Below, in pieces: positions 1 through 12,200 of a DNA stretch of 64,000 nt; position 1 is the first letter of the stretch, and each line of letters opens with the position of its first letter. Below the pieces are notes generated by a model. That model saw nothing but the letters and a program-made list of their open reading frames with translations. It searched no databases and was not told the DNA's origin. The stretch spans positions 47,775 through 111,774 of the forward strand of contig JAAEAF010003764.1 of assembly GCA_011037195.1 (NCBI GenBank), given 5' to 3'. Source of the DNA: Triatoma infestans (taxonomy: Eukaryota > Arthropoda > Insecta > Hemiptera > Reduviidae). A program made the position numbers and the translations under genes.

Positions 1-98
1 ACATGGGTAACATTGTTTACTGAAAATATGGTGCTCAGACATATGTCGTTTCTCGTTTATTTTGATATTTAAAATTATAACATGGTCTTTTACTGAAA

Positions 99-3000
99 AT
101 GGCAAAAAACGATAGTGAAGTTATGTTGGAAACTATCTTATGCTATAAAACTATGGCACTGGATCATTCAAAACATGATATTATGTTAAAGGTAAAATAT
201 TTCGTTTTTTTAAATGTGTAGCCTTTAGAAACTTACATTTTGCAGTAGTCTGTTTGCGTATTTTATCCTTTATTTGAACATATTGTTTTTATATCTAGTT
301 TTCAGTAAAAGAAAATGACTTTTCCATTTGATGCTTGGATTTTTATTAACCCAACCATGAAGCTAACGAATGTTATTAAAACTTTGGAATGCTGTTCAAA
401 AACTTTAATCTTAAAATTTTATGGTAAAAGTGTATAATAGCTATCCCATTTCTCATTTTTTTTTTTTTTAAACGTTTCCCATGTTAAGTAAAACACTATA
501 TGTTATGCTTAACAGTTTAAAAAAACTCGTGAGCCCCCCGATTAGTGTTCTGTATAGTTTTTTTTTTTACAAACGTTCATAAGCAGAAATTAAAAAAAAT
601 CACTTACATTATTAAGGTGCATTTTTTAGCTTGTTAATCCTTTGGAATGTGTGAATTCATTTAATATCAAGTCAGTAGTTTAAAAAATGTTGAATTGTAT
701 AATGTACCTTCTCACAACACTCACTAGTATTTAGCGCCCCTAATAATACATACATTGGGAATTACTTCAAAATTACTACTCTATTGAGGCATTTTTAAGT
801 TGTAGAAATTACCATTAATTACTTCAAAATTATTTTCTTTGTTTGCAGTGCTCGTACATAATATGATCATTCTATGACAAATGTATAGGAAAAGGTAGTG
901 GGGTAGCTATTCGAAAAAGGCAGTACGTTAGCCAATTTTATTATAAATGTGTGATGTATTTTAGGATAAGACCGTTCTGCAATTTTTGGCATACAGTTTA
1001 GATAGTGAGGATAACGAAATAACTGAAGCTTCTCTTAAGACAATAGAACTTTTGGTACATAATAATAAGAACCACAATGTTTTGAGATCCACTTTTGGTG
1101 TTTCAGAGGCTTTAAAAGCCACAAGTGAAAGGTATTTGCTATTCATTAACTCTCAAATGTTGCAGTTACAATAGATAATAAATTATTTATAAATATTTTC
1201 CCTTAGGGAAGGATTGGAAGATGTATTGAAGTCATTAGCCCAAGAATTAGTCATGAAACTTGAAGATGCCCCAGCTTTCCATACCAGATATCGGACAATG
1301 AAAGTTAACCCTGAACAATCTCAGCCTAACGTAAGGAAATTATCATCCAAAGTGTACTCTTTCCACGTTTTCGGATTAAACGAGGTGAAGTAATTATAAC
1401 ACACCTATTTTTTAGATGGTACTAAGTGAACTTTGCATTAAAATGGTCACCATCCGACTCTGTAATTACATTTAGTTTATGAATTTTTTTAGGACACTCG
1501 CAAGAGTGTGGAAAGTGCAGTAATACGAATTCGAGGTGTTATATCTGTCATCATTGATACAGGGCACCAACGGTGTGTAGTCCGTGTAATGGAAAATATT
1601 ACACCTCAGATTTTAATTGAACATATTGCCAAAGAAACTAAACTAGAAGCTCGATTAATTCAAAGGAATAAATTTAGACAAGAGGTAATGCTTTATAAAA
1701 TCTAAATTTTGTAGTTTTACTTTCGTTGTCCAATTAGCCAGATTTTTAGCTTTTATCATATCACTCGTTTCTTCTCCTTTTGGATGATGATATTGATTCC
1801 ATAAATTTTTGATAAGCGTTTTCCGTATCAATAATTCTTGTAAGCTTGCCTTCATATAATTTATTGCTTTCCATTATCATTGTTTAAACTTCATATATTA
1901 TTGTGTAATCATTATTGTAAAACACTGCATACACAGAACTTCCCACACAAGTAGAAAATAATAGTGGGCCAATGCTTTGGTTTTTGTTTATATATATATT
2001 TGTTTATTAGAGCTTGATGGCCGAGTATGTCAAAAGAGCCTATGGTTAGTTGCATTTGATTATTTCTTTCACTTATTGTTTTATCGTGATGCAGTTTACT
2101 CACATGTATGATGTTTTAATTCTTGGTCATAATTTACTATAGATCTAGAAGCAAGAAGTAGGAACGCGAAATCTTAGTTAAAATCTTCTTTACATAAATT
2201 AAATATGGAATGTCACTCTCTTTCTTTTTCTTCTTGTTTATGGCCCCTATCATTGTAATCTTTCTTACTGGCAGTTGTGCAATCTGGAGAAATTATCACA
2301 AGTTACTTTGAATTTATCAAATTGTTTTTGTTACCTTCAAACTCAGAAGTACATAGGTGCATAAGAACAGAAGTGAACATAATAACATGGGCAATAATTA
2401 CATTTTTAAATGAAACTAATTAAAATTGTTTAAAAACATTTTAAAGCTTTTGTATTAATTCAAAAGAAATGAATAACATTATAACATTTATAAAACAAAA
2501 AATGAAATTCATTTCGTGAGAAATCTAGCGTTACAATTATATTTTTCGTTCACTTTTATATACTTTTCAGATCTTGAAGTGAGAAACTCTTCAGGAAATA
2601 ATTTAATTTAAAAGAGTGTTATTCAAAGTTCTGCTCTTCCAAATATTCGTTATGACATTACTTATTCATACATATCTTTTTTTTCTATAATTTGAAAAGG
2701 TTGCATATTGTCAAAATTGAAGTGTTCTCTTTAATCACAGAAATAATTAATAATAACTTGAAATAGAAAACCAATAATTGTTTATATTTCCTTTGTTAAT
2801 TTTTTTTTTTGACATAACATTATTATATGGTTAAAAATACTGCCCACCATTGCAGACTGTTCAAACAGGAGAAGACTTTGGTGTATTCTGTGGAGGTACG
2901 ATCCACAGACTAATGATTGGCCCTTATCCGATATAGGTTGCACTATCCTCTTAATTACATATACCCCTTGATCCAAGGCTGTTTTGGAATTTAGTGTACA

Positions 3001-3319
3001 TAGATTTATAAAATTTGCCATTAAGAGAAGAGAGTATTCTACCTGCCACCTTCTAATCTAATCGCCTTCTTTGTAATGTGGCCCCTGTTAATTTATGTTT
3101 AAACATATATTATTGTTTCAGGTTTTAATAGATTTAGGCAAACCTGAGAATGGTGGAGGTGATGATGGATTTGAGGATGCTAATCTGCCCGAATACTTAC
3201 CGGAGGAAGAATCACCCGTTAAAGAGAAAGCATTATACTCATTTGGAAGACTTAGGACTTCAGCAGCCTCTTGGGTCAGAACGGCGACATCACTCTTTCA
3301 AAACTCGTTTTATTGGTGA
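99..3319 (+). CDS. ARMC1: ARMC1 homologue (armadillo repeat-containing protein 1), complete, 5 exons
   Basis: Coding exons are 99-191, 965-1131, 1207-1384, 1493-1684 and 3122-3319. All junctions are GT-AG and phases agree, giving 828 nt and 275 aa, close to the ~282 aa of the vertebrate protein. Residues ~1-115 form the armadillo-like part. Residues ~125-175 (GLNEDTRKSVESAVIRIRGV...QRCVVRV, in pieces) match the heavy-metal-associated-like fold of ARMC1. The C-terminus has the family hallmarks LPEYLPEEESPVKE and a final SFYW. In other animals ARMC1 is a mitochondrial protein associated with DNAJC11 and the MIB/MICOS bridge and affects mitochondrial distribution; the same role here is inferred. 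The start at 99 is the first ATG giving an N-terminus of family length. The 5' UTR begins at or beyond the window edge. Copy number and expression cannot be judged. Confidence 0.9.
192..964 (+). other. ARMC1 intron 1, no feature seen
   Basis: This is AT-rich intron sequence with T-runs and no recognisable coding block or repeat unit. Confidence 0.6.
1685..3121 (+). other. ARMC1 intron 4
   Basis: AT-rich intron. A 79-codon open frame on the minus strand at 2782-3021 shows no family resemblance and may be a decayed repeat or chance. Nothing else was recognised. Confidence 0.5.
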
Positions 3320-3411
3320 CCATAATAGTGTAAAACTTCATATGAACTCACTTGCAGTTGACCCAATCAGCTGTAATTGCCTTCTAAAAATATGGAAATT
3401 AGTAATTGTTT

Positions 3412-3417
3412 AATAAA
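3412..3417 (+). terminator. Probable ARMC1 polyadenylation signal AATAAA
   Basis: A canonical AATAAA lies about 92 nt after the ARMC1 stop codon. It is the first such signal in the 3' UTR. Confidence 0.6.
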
Positions 3418-3479
3418 ATCATTATTATAAATTTTTTACCATACTATTTGCTACTTTTTTTTGTTTGCATTGTTCATAT

Positions 3480-3521
<42 letters not shown>
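3480..3521 (+). repeat. (ATT)n microsatellite
   Basis: About 14 uninterrupted ATT units downstream of ARMC1. Confidence 0.95.
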
Positions 3522-3924
3522 GAATCAATTGTTTGTAAGATATTCTGTTGTATATAAAAGTGTACACTTGTTAATAATTTGAATTTAGTAATTCAAGCAT
3601 TTCGCATTCATACTGTATCAGATTATATTATGATCTTCATGCATCAAAATGTGTCCAGGACTATTATTTATTTTATTAAAGCAAAATTTTAATTGATTAA
3701 TTTTATTAAAACGTTATTTTTCATTACATGACTATTAAATGTAACTGTTATTGTCTTATGGAGTGTCTTGCCTACATTACTGCCAGGTCCCATTAATGGA
3801 AGTCTATTGACAAAAAATTGCTGTAAATAAACTTGTTATTTAATGTAGAAAAAAAAATTTTTACCTGAAATGTTGTTTTATTTGTTGTATATTTGTATGA
3901 AATAAAACAGTACCAAGCGTAAAA
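3522..3924. other. Intergenic, nothing recognised
   Basis: AT-rich sequence with several AATAAA-like strings (for example near 3826 and 3900) and no gene or repeat structure. Confidence 0.5.
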
Positions 3925-4560
3925 ACACACTATTCTATTTTCACATAATTACACAGTTAATTCAGTTTTTCCCCTGCCTCCAACACAACTACCTTTTTTA
4001 CTTTCTCTTATTATATATATATATGATCATTTTTACAGATTATTATGGAATATTTTAACATCGGCTTTCTTTGCTTCCTAACCACCTCTTTCAATAATGC
4101 TATTCTTCTCCAGTTTCAAAAAATATTATCGTAATCCTTGAGATTTCCCTTTGATTTGGTCTGGCGGCAGTGGACCTCCATCTTAGATTAGCTTGTTCCA
4201 AATTACTCGTGATCTCCTACATCATAGCTCTTTGATGAAGCTTTGCTTCATAACACCCATGCTCATTTACCCTGACTACAGCCTTGAATTCCTCGTACGG
4301 TTCATTATTATTTACCCATCAAAATCCTTGATCCCTATCGCTTCAGTTCCCATAAATCGGTAGTAATATTCTTTAAGCACATTGTATCAATATAGAATTC
4401 CCCTGTATTTATTATCCCTTGCAATATCCTAATAGTTCAACCTTATAATGTTTCAACAGCTGTCAAATTCTCATCCTTACACAATTTATTAGCTCTCTTA
4501 TATAATAATAAGTATACTGTCTATAGCATATATCAACATATATATTATATTAACTTTATG
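3925..4560 (-). mobile_element. BEL/Pao-type fragment, deletion derivative of the copy at 17.4-19.7 kb
   Basis: Bases ~3930-4060 and ~4085-4445 match the two ends of the longer remnant at 17390-19690, with the ~1.8 kb between them missing here. A third partial match to the left block lies at 20570-20690. The longer copy carries pol-like motifs on the minus strand, which assigns this fragment. It also marks the left edge of the survivin segmental duplication. Confidence 0.6.
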
Positions 4561-4671
4561 TAATTGCTGGCAGAAGAGGAATAGCTTTCTACTATTTTTG
4601 TGGCCTTGCCTGATGTTGATGATTTATTGAAAATTTCCAGAACGGGTTTAATGTTCTAAACAGAACTAAGA

Positions 4672-5591
4672 AGTACCATACTATTACTATTACTTTCGCT
4701 TATTCCAAGTAAGAGGAAGTATTGCGATCGTGCAGATTTTCGAAATTGACTTTTTACCGGAAATACACGTTATGAGGCCTCGTGAATACAAAAAAAAAAG
4801 AAGGTTTTTAGCGACCAATCTGTATGTGGTGTTTTTTTAAACAGAACATCTCAGAAACGAATAGTCACGGGAAGCTCAAATTGTATTCCATTCAGGTACT
4901 ACCACTATTTACGAAGATTTCGGACAAAATCTATCAAACAGAAGTGCGAATGTTTGAATTTTTTACTGAATTTTTTTTATTAATTTTTTGGAATTTTCTG
5001 AAAACGGCTTTAAAGATTTTCTTTAAACTTCGTACACTGCACACACATAAATATCAATCACTTTCATTTGTAGTCCAGGAAAAATATTTTTTGAGGGGGA
5101 CGTAGTATTATGCTTTCGTCTAAAGTAACACTTCAATGTACTAAATATGGTTCTATCCCCTACATCATATTATAACACATTAGACGCATTGATAGAATTC
5201 CAAATTTGAAGAAATTCGGTTAATCGAAAGAGGAACTTTCCAGATTAGTTTTTGGGAATTTCAGGAAACGGTTACTTGGATTGTTTACTTGCATAGACGG
5301 AAACGTATCAATTTTATTTGAAATATTTTTCTGAAAAAAAAAAGATTTTACAGGGTTTTTGAGGTCTGTCAGTTAGTTTAAACATAAATTTACAGAAGCT
5401 ATGTTGGTTTTGACACGGAGTGCTCCACTAAAGTCACTCACTCAGGTATACAACAATAAAATCCCCACCTCCATTTTTATGGCTAACGCAACTATACATT
5501 GAAATGATGCAATTTTAGAGAAACTTTCTTGGATAAATTGTTTTAATTAAAGTAAGAGAAAACGTTTATTTCACTCAAGTTTTTTTTTTTT
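4672..5591 (+). repeat. Recurrent ~1 kb repeat, copy 1 (diverged)
   Basis: It begins with the family start (TTCC AAGTAAGAGGAAGTATTGCGATCG) and ends with the family end (AGTAAGAGAAAACG then a T-run). It aligns along its length with 21541-22465, so it predates the survivin duplication. The open frames inside are not conserved between copies. Confidence 0.75.
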
Positions 5592-6232
5592 AATTAATAT
5601 ATTAGTTGAAATGAAATAGTTACTAATTGTAAATGTTTAAATGCTGAAATTAATGTTGACAAAAATAATATTCAAGAAGTAGTATTTGATAAATATGTAT
5701 GTTTTGTAATTATTCTTAAATGAATTCAATGTATTGAGGCAAATAATTTTTTACTCTATTTATAAGGATTTCATTTCGGATAATTTATATTGATGGGATT
5801 TCATGAAATCAAAGCTTTTTCTAAATATAAACGCATACTTGGTCGAATCATTATAATCGGTCAAAGAAGTAATTACAATGTCCAAAATTTTGAAATTCTT
5901 AAAGACTTTATTATTTTTCTTTTTCCGAAACTGATAAGGAGAGATACATACACCTGCCCCCATTGCATTTACCAATAAAAATAAATTCAGTATAGTGCAT
6001 TGATATTAGTTTTGTGGTATTGTTAATATCTATAAATGAGCTTATATATGTTATTTTCTTAATTTTTATGAGATAGCAAATGAGATAGAAAAAATTATAT
6101 ATTTTTTTAATTAATTTTATGATGGCCATACTGAAGGTTCATTCTGGCGGGTTGCAAGGTAATGCATGGGTAAATACAAGCCGTAACCGACAACTGAAAC
6201 CATTTGAAGAAGACCAAAATAAAAACAGTAAT
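5592..6232 (+). other. Upstream region of survivin copy A
   Basis: It aligns with 22466-23065 plus 24605-24892 upstream of copy B. An ATG ATG at 6119 opens a frame in phase with survivin here, but the same frame has stops in copy B, so this stretch is better read as 5' UTR and promoter. No TATA element is convincing. Confidence 0.55.
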
Positions 6233-9200
6233 ATGCATTTTCATCAACTGGTAAGTTTCATCCACTTCTTTAATGGTCCTAAATTTGCCTTTTTTTTTTT
6301 TTTTTTTTGTACTTATCCTCTTACTTATCTTTTCTTATCACCTTACATTGTTGATATTCTGATGATTATTTGACAGAGTACTTATCAAGGAAGACTGAAC
6401 ACCTTTACAGATAGTTGGCCATTCTATAATTCCAAAGGATCACTTGCCAAGCAGGAGGTAATTTAATTTTCTTGAAACCTGGTTTGGAAAGAACTGAATG
6501 AATTTTATTATTATTATTACCAACCTCGGGTGGGCTAATCCCGGCATCACAGCCAATGAATTTTAAGTTTAACATTAATAAATATAATTTTAGAAAACTA
6601 AAGACCTTTTTTCTCATAATTAGCAAATATATTTTTACAATATATTTTAAATAACTTACATTAGATACCCAAAAAGATTTAAATTTAGGAATTAGGACAT
6701 TTTTTGTTAGATTTTTTTGTTCTTAAATTTAGCTAGTGGATAATTGAATAGTGCAGCCCTTCAGCTTTTATTTTTTTTTGCGCAACTCACAACTTGGTCT
6801 CTTAAGTTAACATAAGAATTTGTTGTATATTTTCAGATGGCGAAAGCTGGCTTCTTTTACTTAAAGGGTGATTGTGTTCAGTGCTACTATTGTGAAAAGG
6901 AATTAGAGGGTTGGGAGGAAGAGGATAATGCATTGTAAGTAGTAAACAACATATGATCATATATTTTAAATTATTTTGACCTGAAATAGAATTCGGATAA
7001 CCGACAAGGCATTATGCACAGCCAAAATGTAAGATTCGCTAACGATTTTATTATTTTAGTGAAGAACATAAAAAACATGCTGGTTACTGCCCCTTCATAA
7101 GTATGTTTTCGGAACCTCCCAAGGTTGTAACCATCCACCAGGCTATTATATTAGAACGAGACAAGTTGGATCTTAAGATTGTAAGTATTTTGTTATAAGT
7201 TGTTAGATAATTTTTAAAAACCACTGTAATTTAACTACTATTTGAAATGTTTTAAATTTAACATTTACTACAATTTAAGAAACCTAGATTTAATAATAAT
7301 GAGATGTTTGTACGGTAATGGCCAGAAAGAGAATTCTTTGTTGCTTTTTTCTAGATTTAAATATATCATTACATCATAATTTTTGGGGGGTCAATGCACT
7401 ACGACCCTACGGTCTATTGTACATACATTTTATGTTAAATAACATCATTACACACTCAAGAAGATTTAAATTTAGAAATTAGGACATTATTCTGTTAGAT
7501 TCTAAAATTCAGTGGTTGAATTTTGGTAGTAGCCACCATGCAAAGAATTTTTTTTTCTGAACTATCAACCCATTCTTAAGATAAAATGAAAATCTTTATT
7601 TTCACACCATTATTTAATAATGATACTTTATTTAATCCTGTTTTCGAAACACATTTATACTTTATGGTTCCGATTATTGAAAAAAGTAAAAGACAGTTTT
7701 TATTTTAACGACCGTGTGTCAATATTATACGGGGCAATAAAGGTAGAAGGAAGGCAACAGTTTTGAATTTCAAAACGCCAAATCAAGTATATAATTATTC
7801 CTCCCCTAATTAAATAAATTACTATGGCTTGGAACTGAGGAAACATAATTAATAAGGAATTTAACTTTCAATGAATCTCTAATATATGACATTTGTTTAT
7901 ATTAGGTCCTCTTAGTCCAAAAAAGTGGTTTTTAGAAAATTATGTGTGTGGCTATATTTTCTATATTAAATGACTTTAAAATTTGATTTGTTCGGTATGG
8001 CCGCTATTAATATTTCTTTCCAAATGCTTGTACTTACTTTTGTTTTATTTATCTGTTTTAATGATATTTTTTCTTTTAACCCCTTTCTTTTCTTTCTCGG
8101 AAAACTGCTTGTAGCGTCGTAGTAAACGTTTTGTCTGTCTATAAGCTTGTTCACCACGCGTACGTATGCCGTAACTAGAATTAATTCCTATGCTTTTCCT
8201 ATATTTTGCTAATTTTATGGTTATTCCAACCATTATTTGTAATCCCTTTCTATAAAATTCATGACGTCAATTTCCCCCACTGCATCCGCCTTTCTAAAAC
8301 GTTATGTCTTGATTGCGAACAGTCTCGATTGCGGCAACTAAATACTTGCGAAGAGTTATTAATATTTCAGTGTCTCGAGTGTGGATACTTTTGTTTTCTT
8401 TATTCCTTCCAAATTTAAGTCGATCCGCATAATAGTATGAACTTAATTCCCTGCTTCTAGCTTTAGACAGGTAATGAGATCTCTTATTCTTGGGTGAGGC
8501 CTTCCAAGTTTACTATTGACTTTGTGATTTCTCTCTTCATTGGCATTGTTTGATCGGTGTCATCGTTCCACATCTCCAGTAGGATAGACTCATTCTGTGC
8601 TATTGTTCAGCAAAATAGTCGAAGCTGTTAACTTCACAACTGGCGGAACTTGGCAGTGAATATATATATATCCATCCACTTTCTACATCTTCAAGCTTCA
8701 GGAAAGCAAGTGGGCGCATTTTCTTATATTTGTCCGATTTCTTCGTTTTCCTTGTAAAGAATCGACATTCCGATTTGCTGAACTTTCCTCCACAGACAAT
8801 GCGTGAAATAGAAAAACCATCCGTAAATCTCAGCTTGACGAAATTTCTGCTTATAGCAAAAATAACACTAGTCTCAAAGTTTGTTTCTCAGGTTTCCACT
8901 CTGGGACATCTTGCACAATATTTTCGAGCATTCGAATATATTTCCTTTTCCTTGTCAGGAAGAAGTGCGAATACAATTGGAGTGATGGTTTCATTTTCAT
9001 TACTCCCGAGTCCACATATAACGTGAACAATTGGGTGAACTGGTTGCTTATGCTCGTAAATGTAATAGTAAATTTCATTTTTCACTTCTGCTCTAGTTGT
9101 CATACACAACATTTGCTTTACCACAGTGTTAAATTTTTTGTTGGTTTGTTTCTGACAATCGTTTTGTGCTATTACGGAATTTATCGAGACGGAAAAGGGT

Positions 9201-12200
9201 AAGCTATGTATTATATTATTCAATGGTTATAGTTACAGACAATTTAGAATTAGTATGAATGGTGTTACCACATAGTGCTACACCACTGGGCCGGCCTATC
9301 TTGAGTAGCATGAGGAATCGAGAACTGAAATATTAATAACTCTTCCCACATATTTAGTGTCCGCAATCGAGGCTGCTTGAATCGGGAAGAGATCTTCTAT
9401 AATTCACATCCTATTCAATTTCTTACTTCTCCTGTTTTTGTCTCTTCTTCTAGCATCTAGTGAGTTTTGAGTCTCGTTCTGCTGCTGCTAACATTGCCTC
9501 ATACACGTCAGTTTGACTTCAGTACTAAATGGAGCGGTTTTTTCCTCACCTACCTGCCTTGGTAAATAACGTTTCGTTTTTAAATAAGTTTATTGCAGGC
9601 ACAAAGTAATTTTTAAGAAAGAATTTTATTATAATACAAACTACATACAGTACGCAGCTCAGAGAAGAAAGACAAACATTAAGAAAAATGAGAGTTTTTT
9701 ATATTATATTAATGTACAATCAGCTGTATGGTCAGCAATAAGCTGAACAGTGCTGTAACTCCTCCCTCTTTAAGTTTGAGGCTGTCCTCAGCCTTCAGGC
9801 AGGTAATTGAGGGTAGCGGTGAAGTCCTTCATCTGCGGGGGATTCTTGGGCTGTAGTATTGGCCTCTCTGGAATCTATAACTTTGCATCTGTTTATAGTG
9901 GAGCATTTAAATTTATATATTATGCAAAAGATCCAAATGATGATAATTGATAATATTAGAAAATATATAAATGTGTGTTCGTCAAGAGGAAGTTCATCTA
10001 TTTTCTCTAAGGGTTTAATATTGATGTTGGCTTCATGTATTTGTTGAAATCTAAAGTTAGTGTAGTACTTTTGTTTGAGTAATTCTGAAGGAATTAAATG
10101 TTACTTTCCCAATAGACATAAGGCTGATTAAAATTTAGTAACTTCTTTGAGCTGTTAAGTGACAACAAAGCCGTTAGTTTTGGATATATAGTAAGTTTTT
10201 ATTATTAATAATTATAACAATTCTGCTTATGTTGTAAATTAAATATTGATTTATAATTGGTATATACTTTATAAACGGGGAGACCATATTTATAATTAAA
10301 GATTTACAATTTGATAGTTCCCTATCTTGCAATAGTTCATTAATGCACTTATTTACAACGATAGATGAATTTCTGCAATAATATTTTTCACTTATTAGTA
10401 CGCAATTTGCCTGTGAGAATTTCGTTATATCTTAGCAGAAGGGAAGGATATTCATGTGTGGTGATAACTTCGTTATTTTTATAGACGGGATAGGATAAAA
10501 GGAAAAATGTTTCATGAGTTGGGGATTGCAGGGGTAATTGTATGAAATAGGAAATATAATTCTCGTGGATGCCACAGTGTACTATACCCAATTGCCATAA
10601 TATTTCTGGTTCATTTGAAATCAGGGATATCTTGGGACTCCTTATTATGTTACCAAGTTCTTTGTGAGTTATGATACTAGAATGCAGTACGTTCAATTTA
10701 CAAAAATCTAAACTAGTTTCTAAGTCGGTTACCTTGTTGTATATAAGCATAAGTGTAATAAATAAAAATGAAATTGTTGGTTTATTTCGATGGTACATTT
10801 GTAAAGAGTTTAAAATAGTAGCTTAATTTTAGATTGTTAGTGAGTATAATTTTGATGTCTTTGTTAAACTGTTCTATTAGTCTTTTGTTGACGGTTACTT
10901 GGTTTTCGACGTTATGTATTAGGTCGTATGCGTTAGATTGAACTTTCTGGAGTATTTCGTCATATTTTGCTTTATCATTGGCGTCGATATTACCAGTAAG
11001 CCAAGATATTGCAGTTCCTAATCCATTTTTCCTCGTTTGGTTCTATGTCCTTTGAGTTGTAGTGATTTAATTTCGTTTTGGTGTATTTTAAATGTAGTTA
11101 AATAATGTAAATATAATGTTTTTCCTCTGTCTTATGGTTAATGAGGTCCAATGATTTTTCAACATAATTTAATTCCATTTGTAAGTACTTCATGTTGATG
11201 TGCATGTAAGTAGTATAAGTCTGGTTGATAATGAATGATTCTCCGATTTTGATGGGGGTTATACCGGGCGTTGCAGTCACGTCATTTATTCTGTATGATG
11301 CCACTGGGACCAGGAACAGGATTAATGTCAGGAGTGTCATCTTGCCCTGAAACAAATGTTTTGTTTTTTATTTTCTTTCTGGGTTTTTTTAAGCGGTTTG
11401 GAAGTATTTTAAATGTATGTTTTTGATTCATTTTTGGGTTGGTAGCTAGCTGTTTTGTTGATCGTAAAGTACTCTGACGTATTTTGGTTTATTCTTTTTG
11501 TGGAATGCCGTTCTGATGTAAGGTAGCTAGGAATTTCGATGCCTTTCTCATGTTGAATATTTAGTCTTTAGAGTAGAGAAGGAGAGAGCTAAATTTTGCG
11601 TATGTATAGAGGGAGCTCGTGCTCCCTCTATTAAAAGTTACATCAGCTCTCTCCACTCGTCGTCGTCGCATCAAAGGTGTTGATTGTGTCTTCCGCCAAC
11701 CCCTACCGCCCGTTCGGTTCGATGGACCAAACAGACACCTCGTCTATCACACCATTCGTGGATTATGTGGACGGTTCATTGCCCACCACATCCTTTCCAC
11801 GAAAGGAAATTTTAAACTTGAAAGCTTTATTGAAGCTTTCAATTTTGAAATTTTCCAGAAGAAATTCCGAAGTGCCATTAACCTCCTCCTCGTTTGGTAC
11901 CACCATTGCCAACATGCGCACGTCCATATCATCCATAATTGCTCCTACAGCAATCGAATCATGGTTGATGCTGGATTATCAGGCAATCAAAGGGCTCGCA
12001 CAATAAACTTCTTTCGTAAAATTAAATTTGGCAACCGCTGGGTGTGCCAGTTAATCCGAAGACCACTCCCCAAGACATTCCAGGAATGTCTCCCATATTC
12101 CGGATGTCTGGCTCGTAGACTCCATCAGACAGATCGATGTCTCCTGCAAAACATCCGGTATCTGAACTAGCTTCAAGGTTCTCAGAAATAACTCCGTATT

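Noticed and set aside
2782..3021. 79-codon minus-strand frame in ARMC1 intron 4
   Set aside because: No motif, no neighbour context and no second copy; most likely chance.
4824..5105. 93-codon frame
   Set aside because: It lies in the recurrent ~1 kb repeat and is not conserved in other copies (for example 21700-21970), so it is a chance frame.
6119..6232. N-terminal extension of survivin A
   Set aside because: The paralogous stretch in copy B is closed by stops and has a length change, so it is treated as 5' UTR.
11619..12170. 183-codon plus-strand frame across the nested element
   Set aside because: It starts inside the terminal hairpin and crosses the inverted repeat. The shorter frame from 11722 fits the element layout better, and the region is open in several frames by composition.
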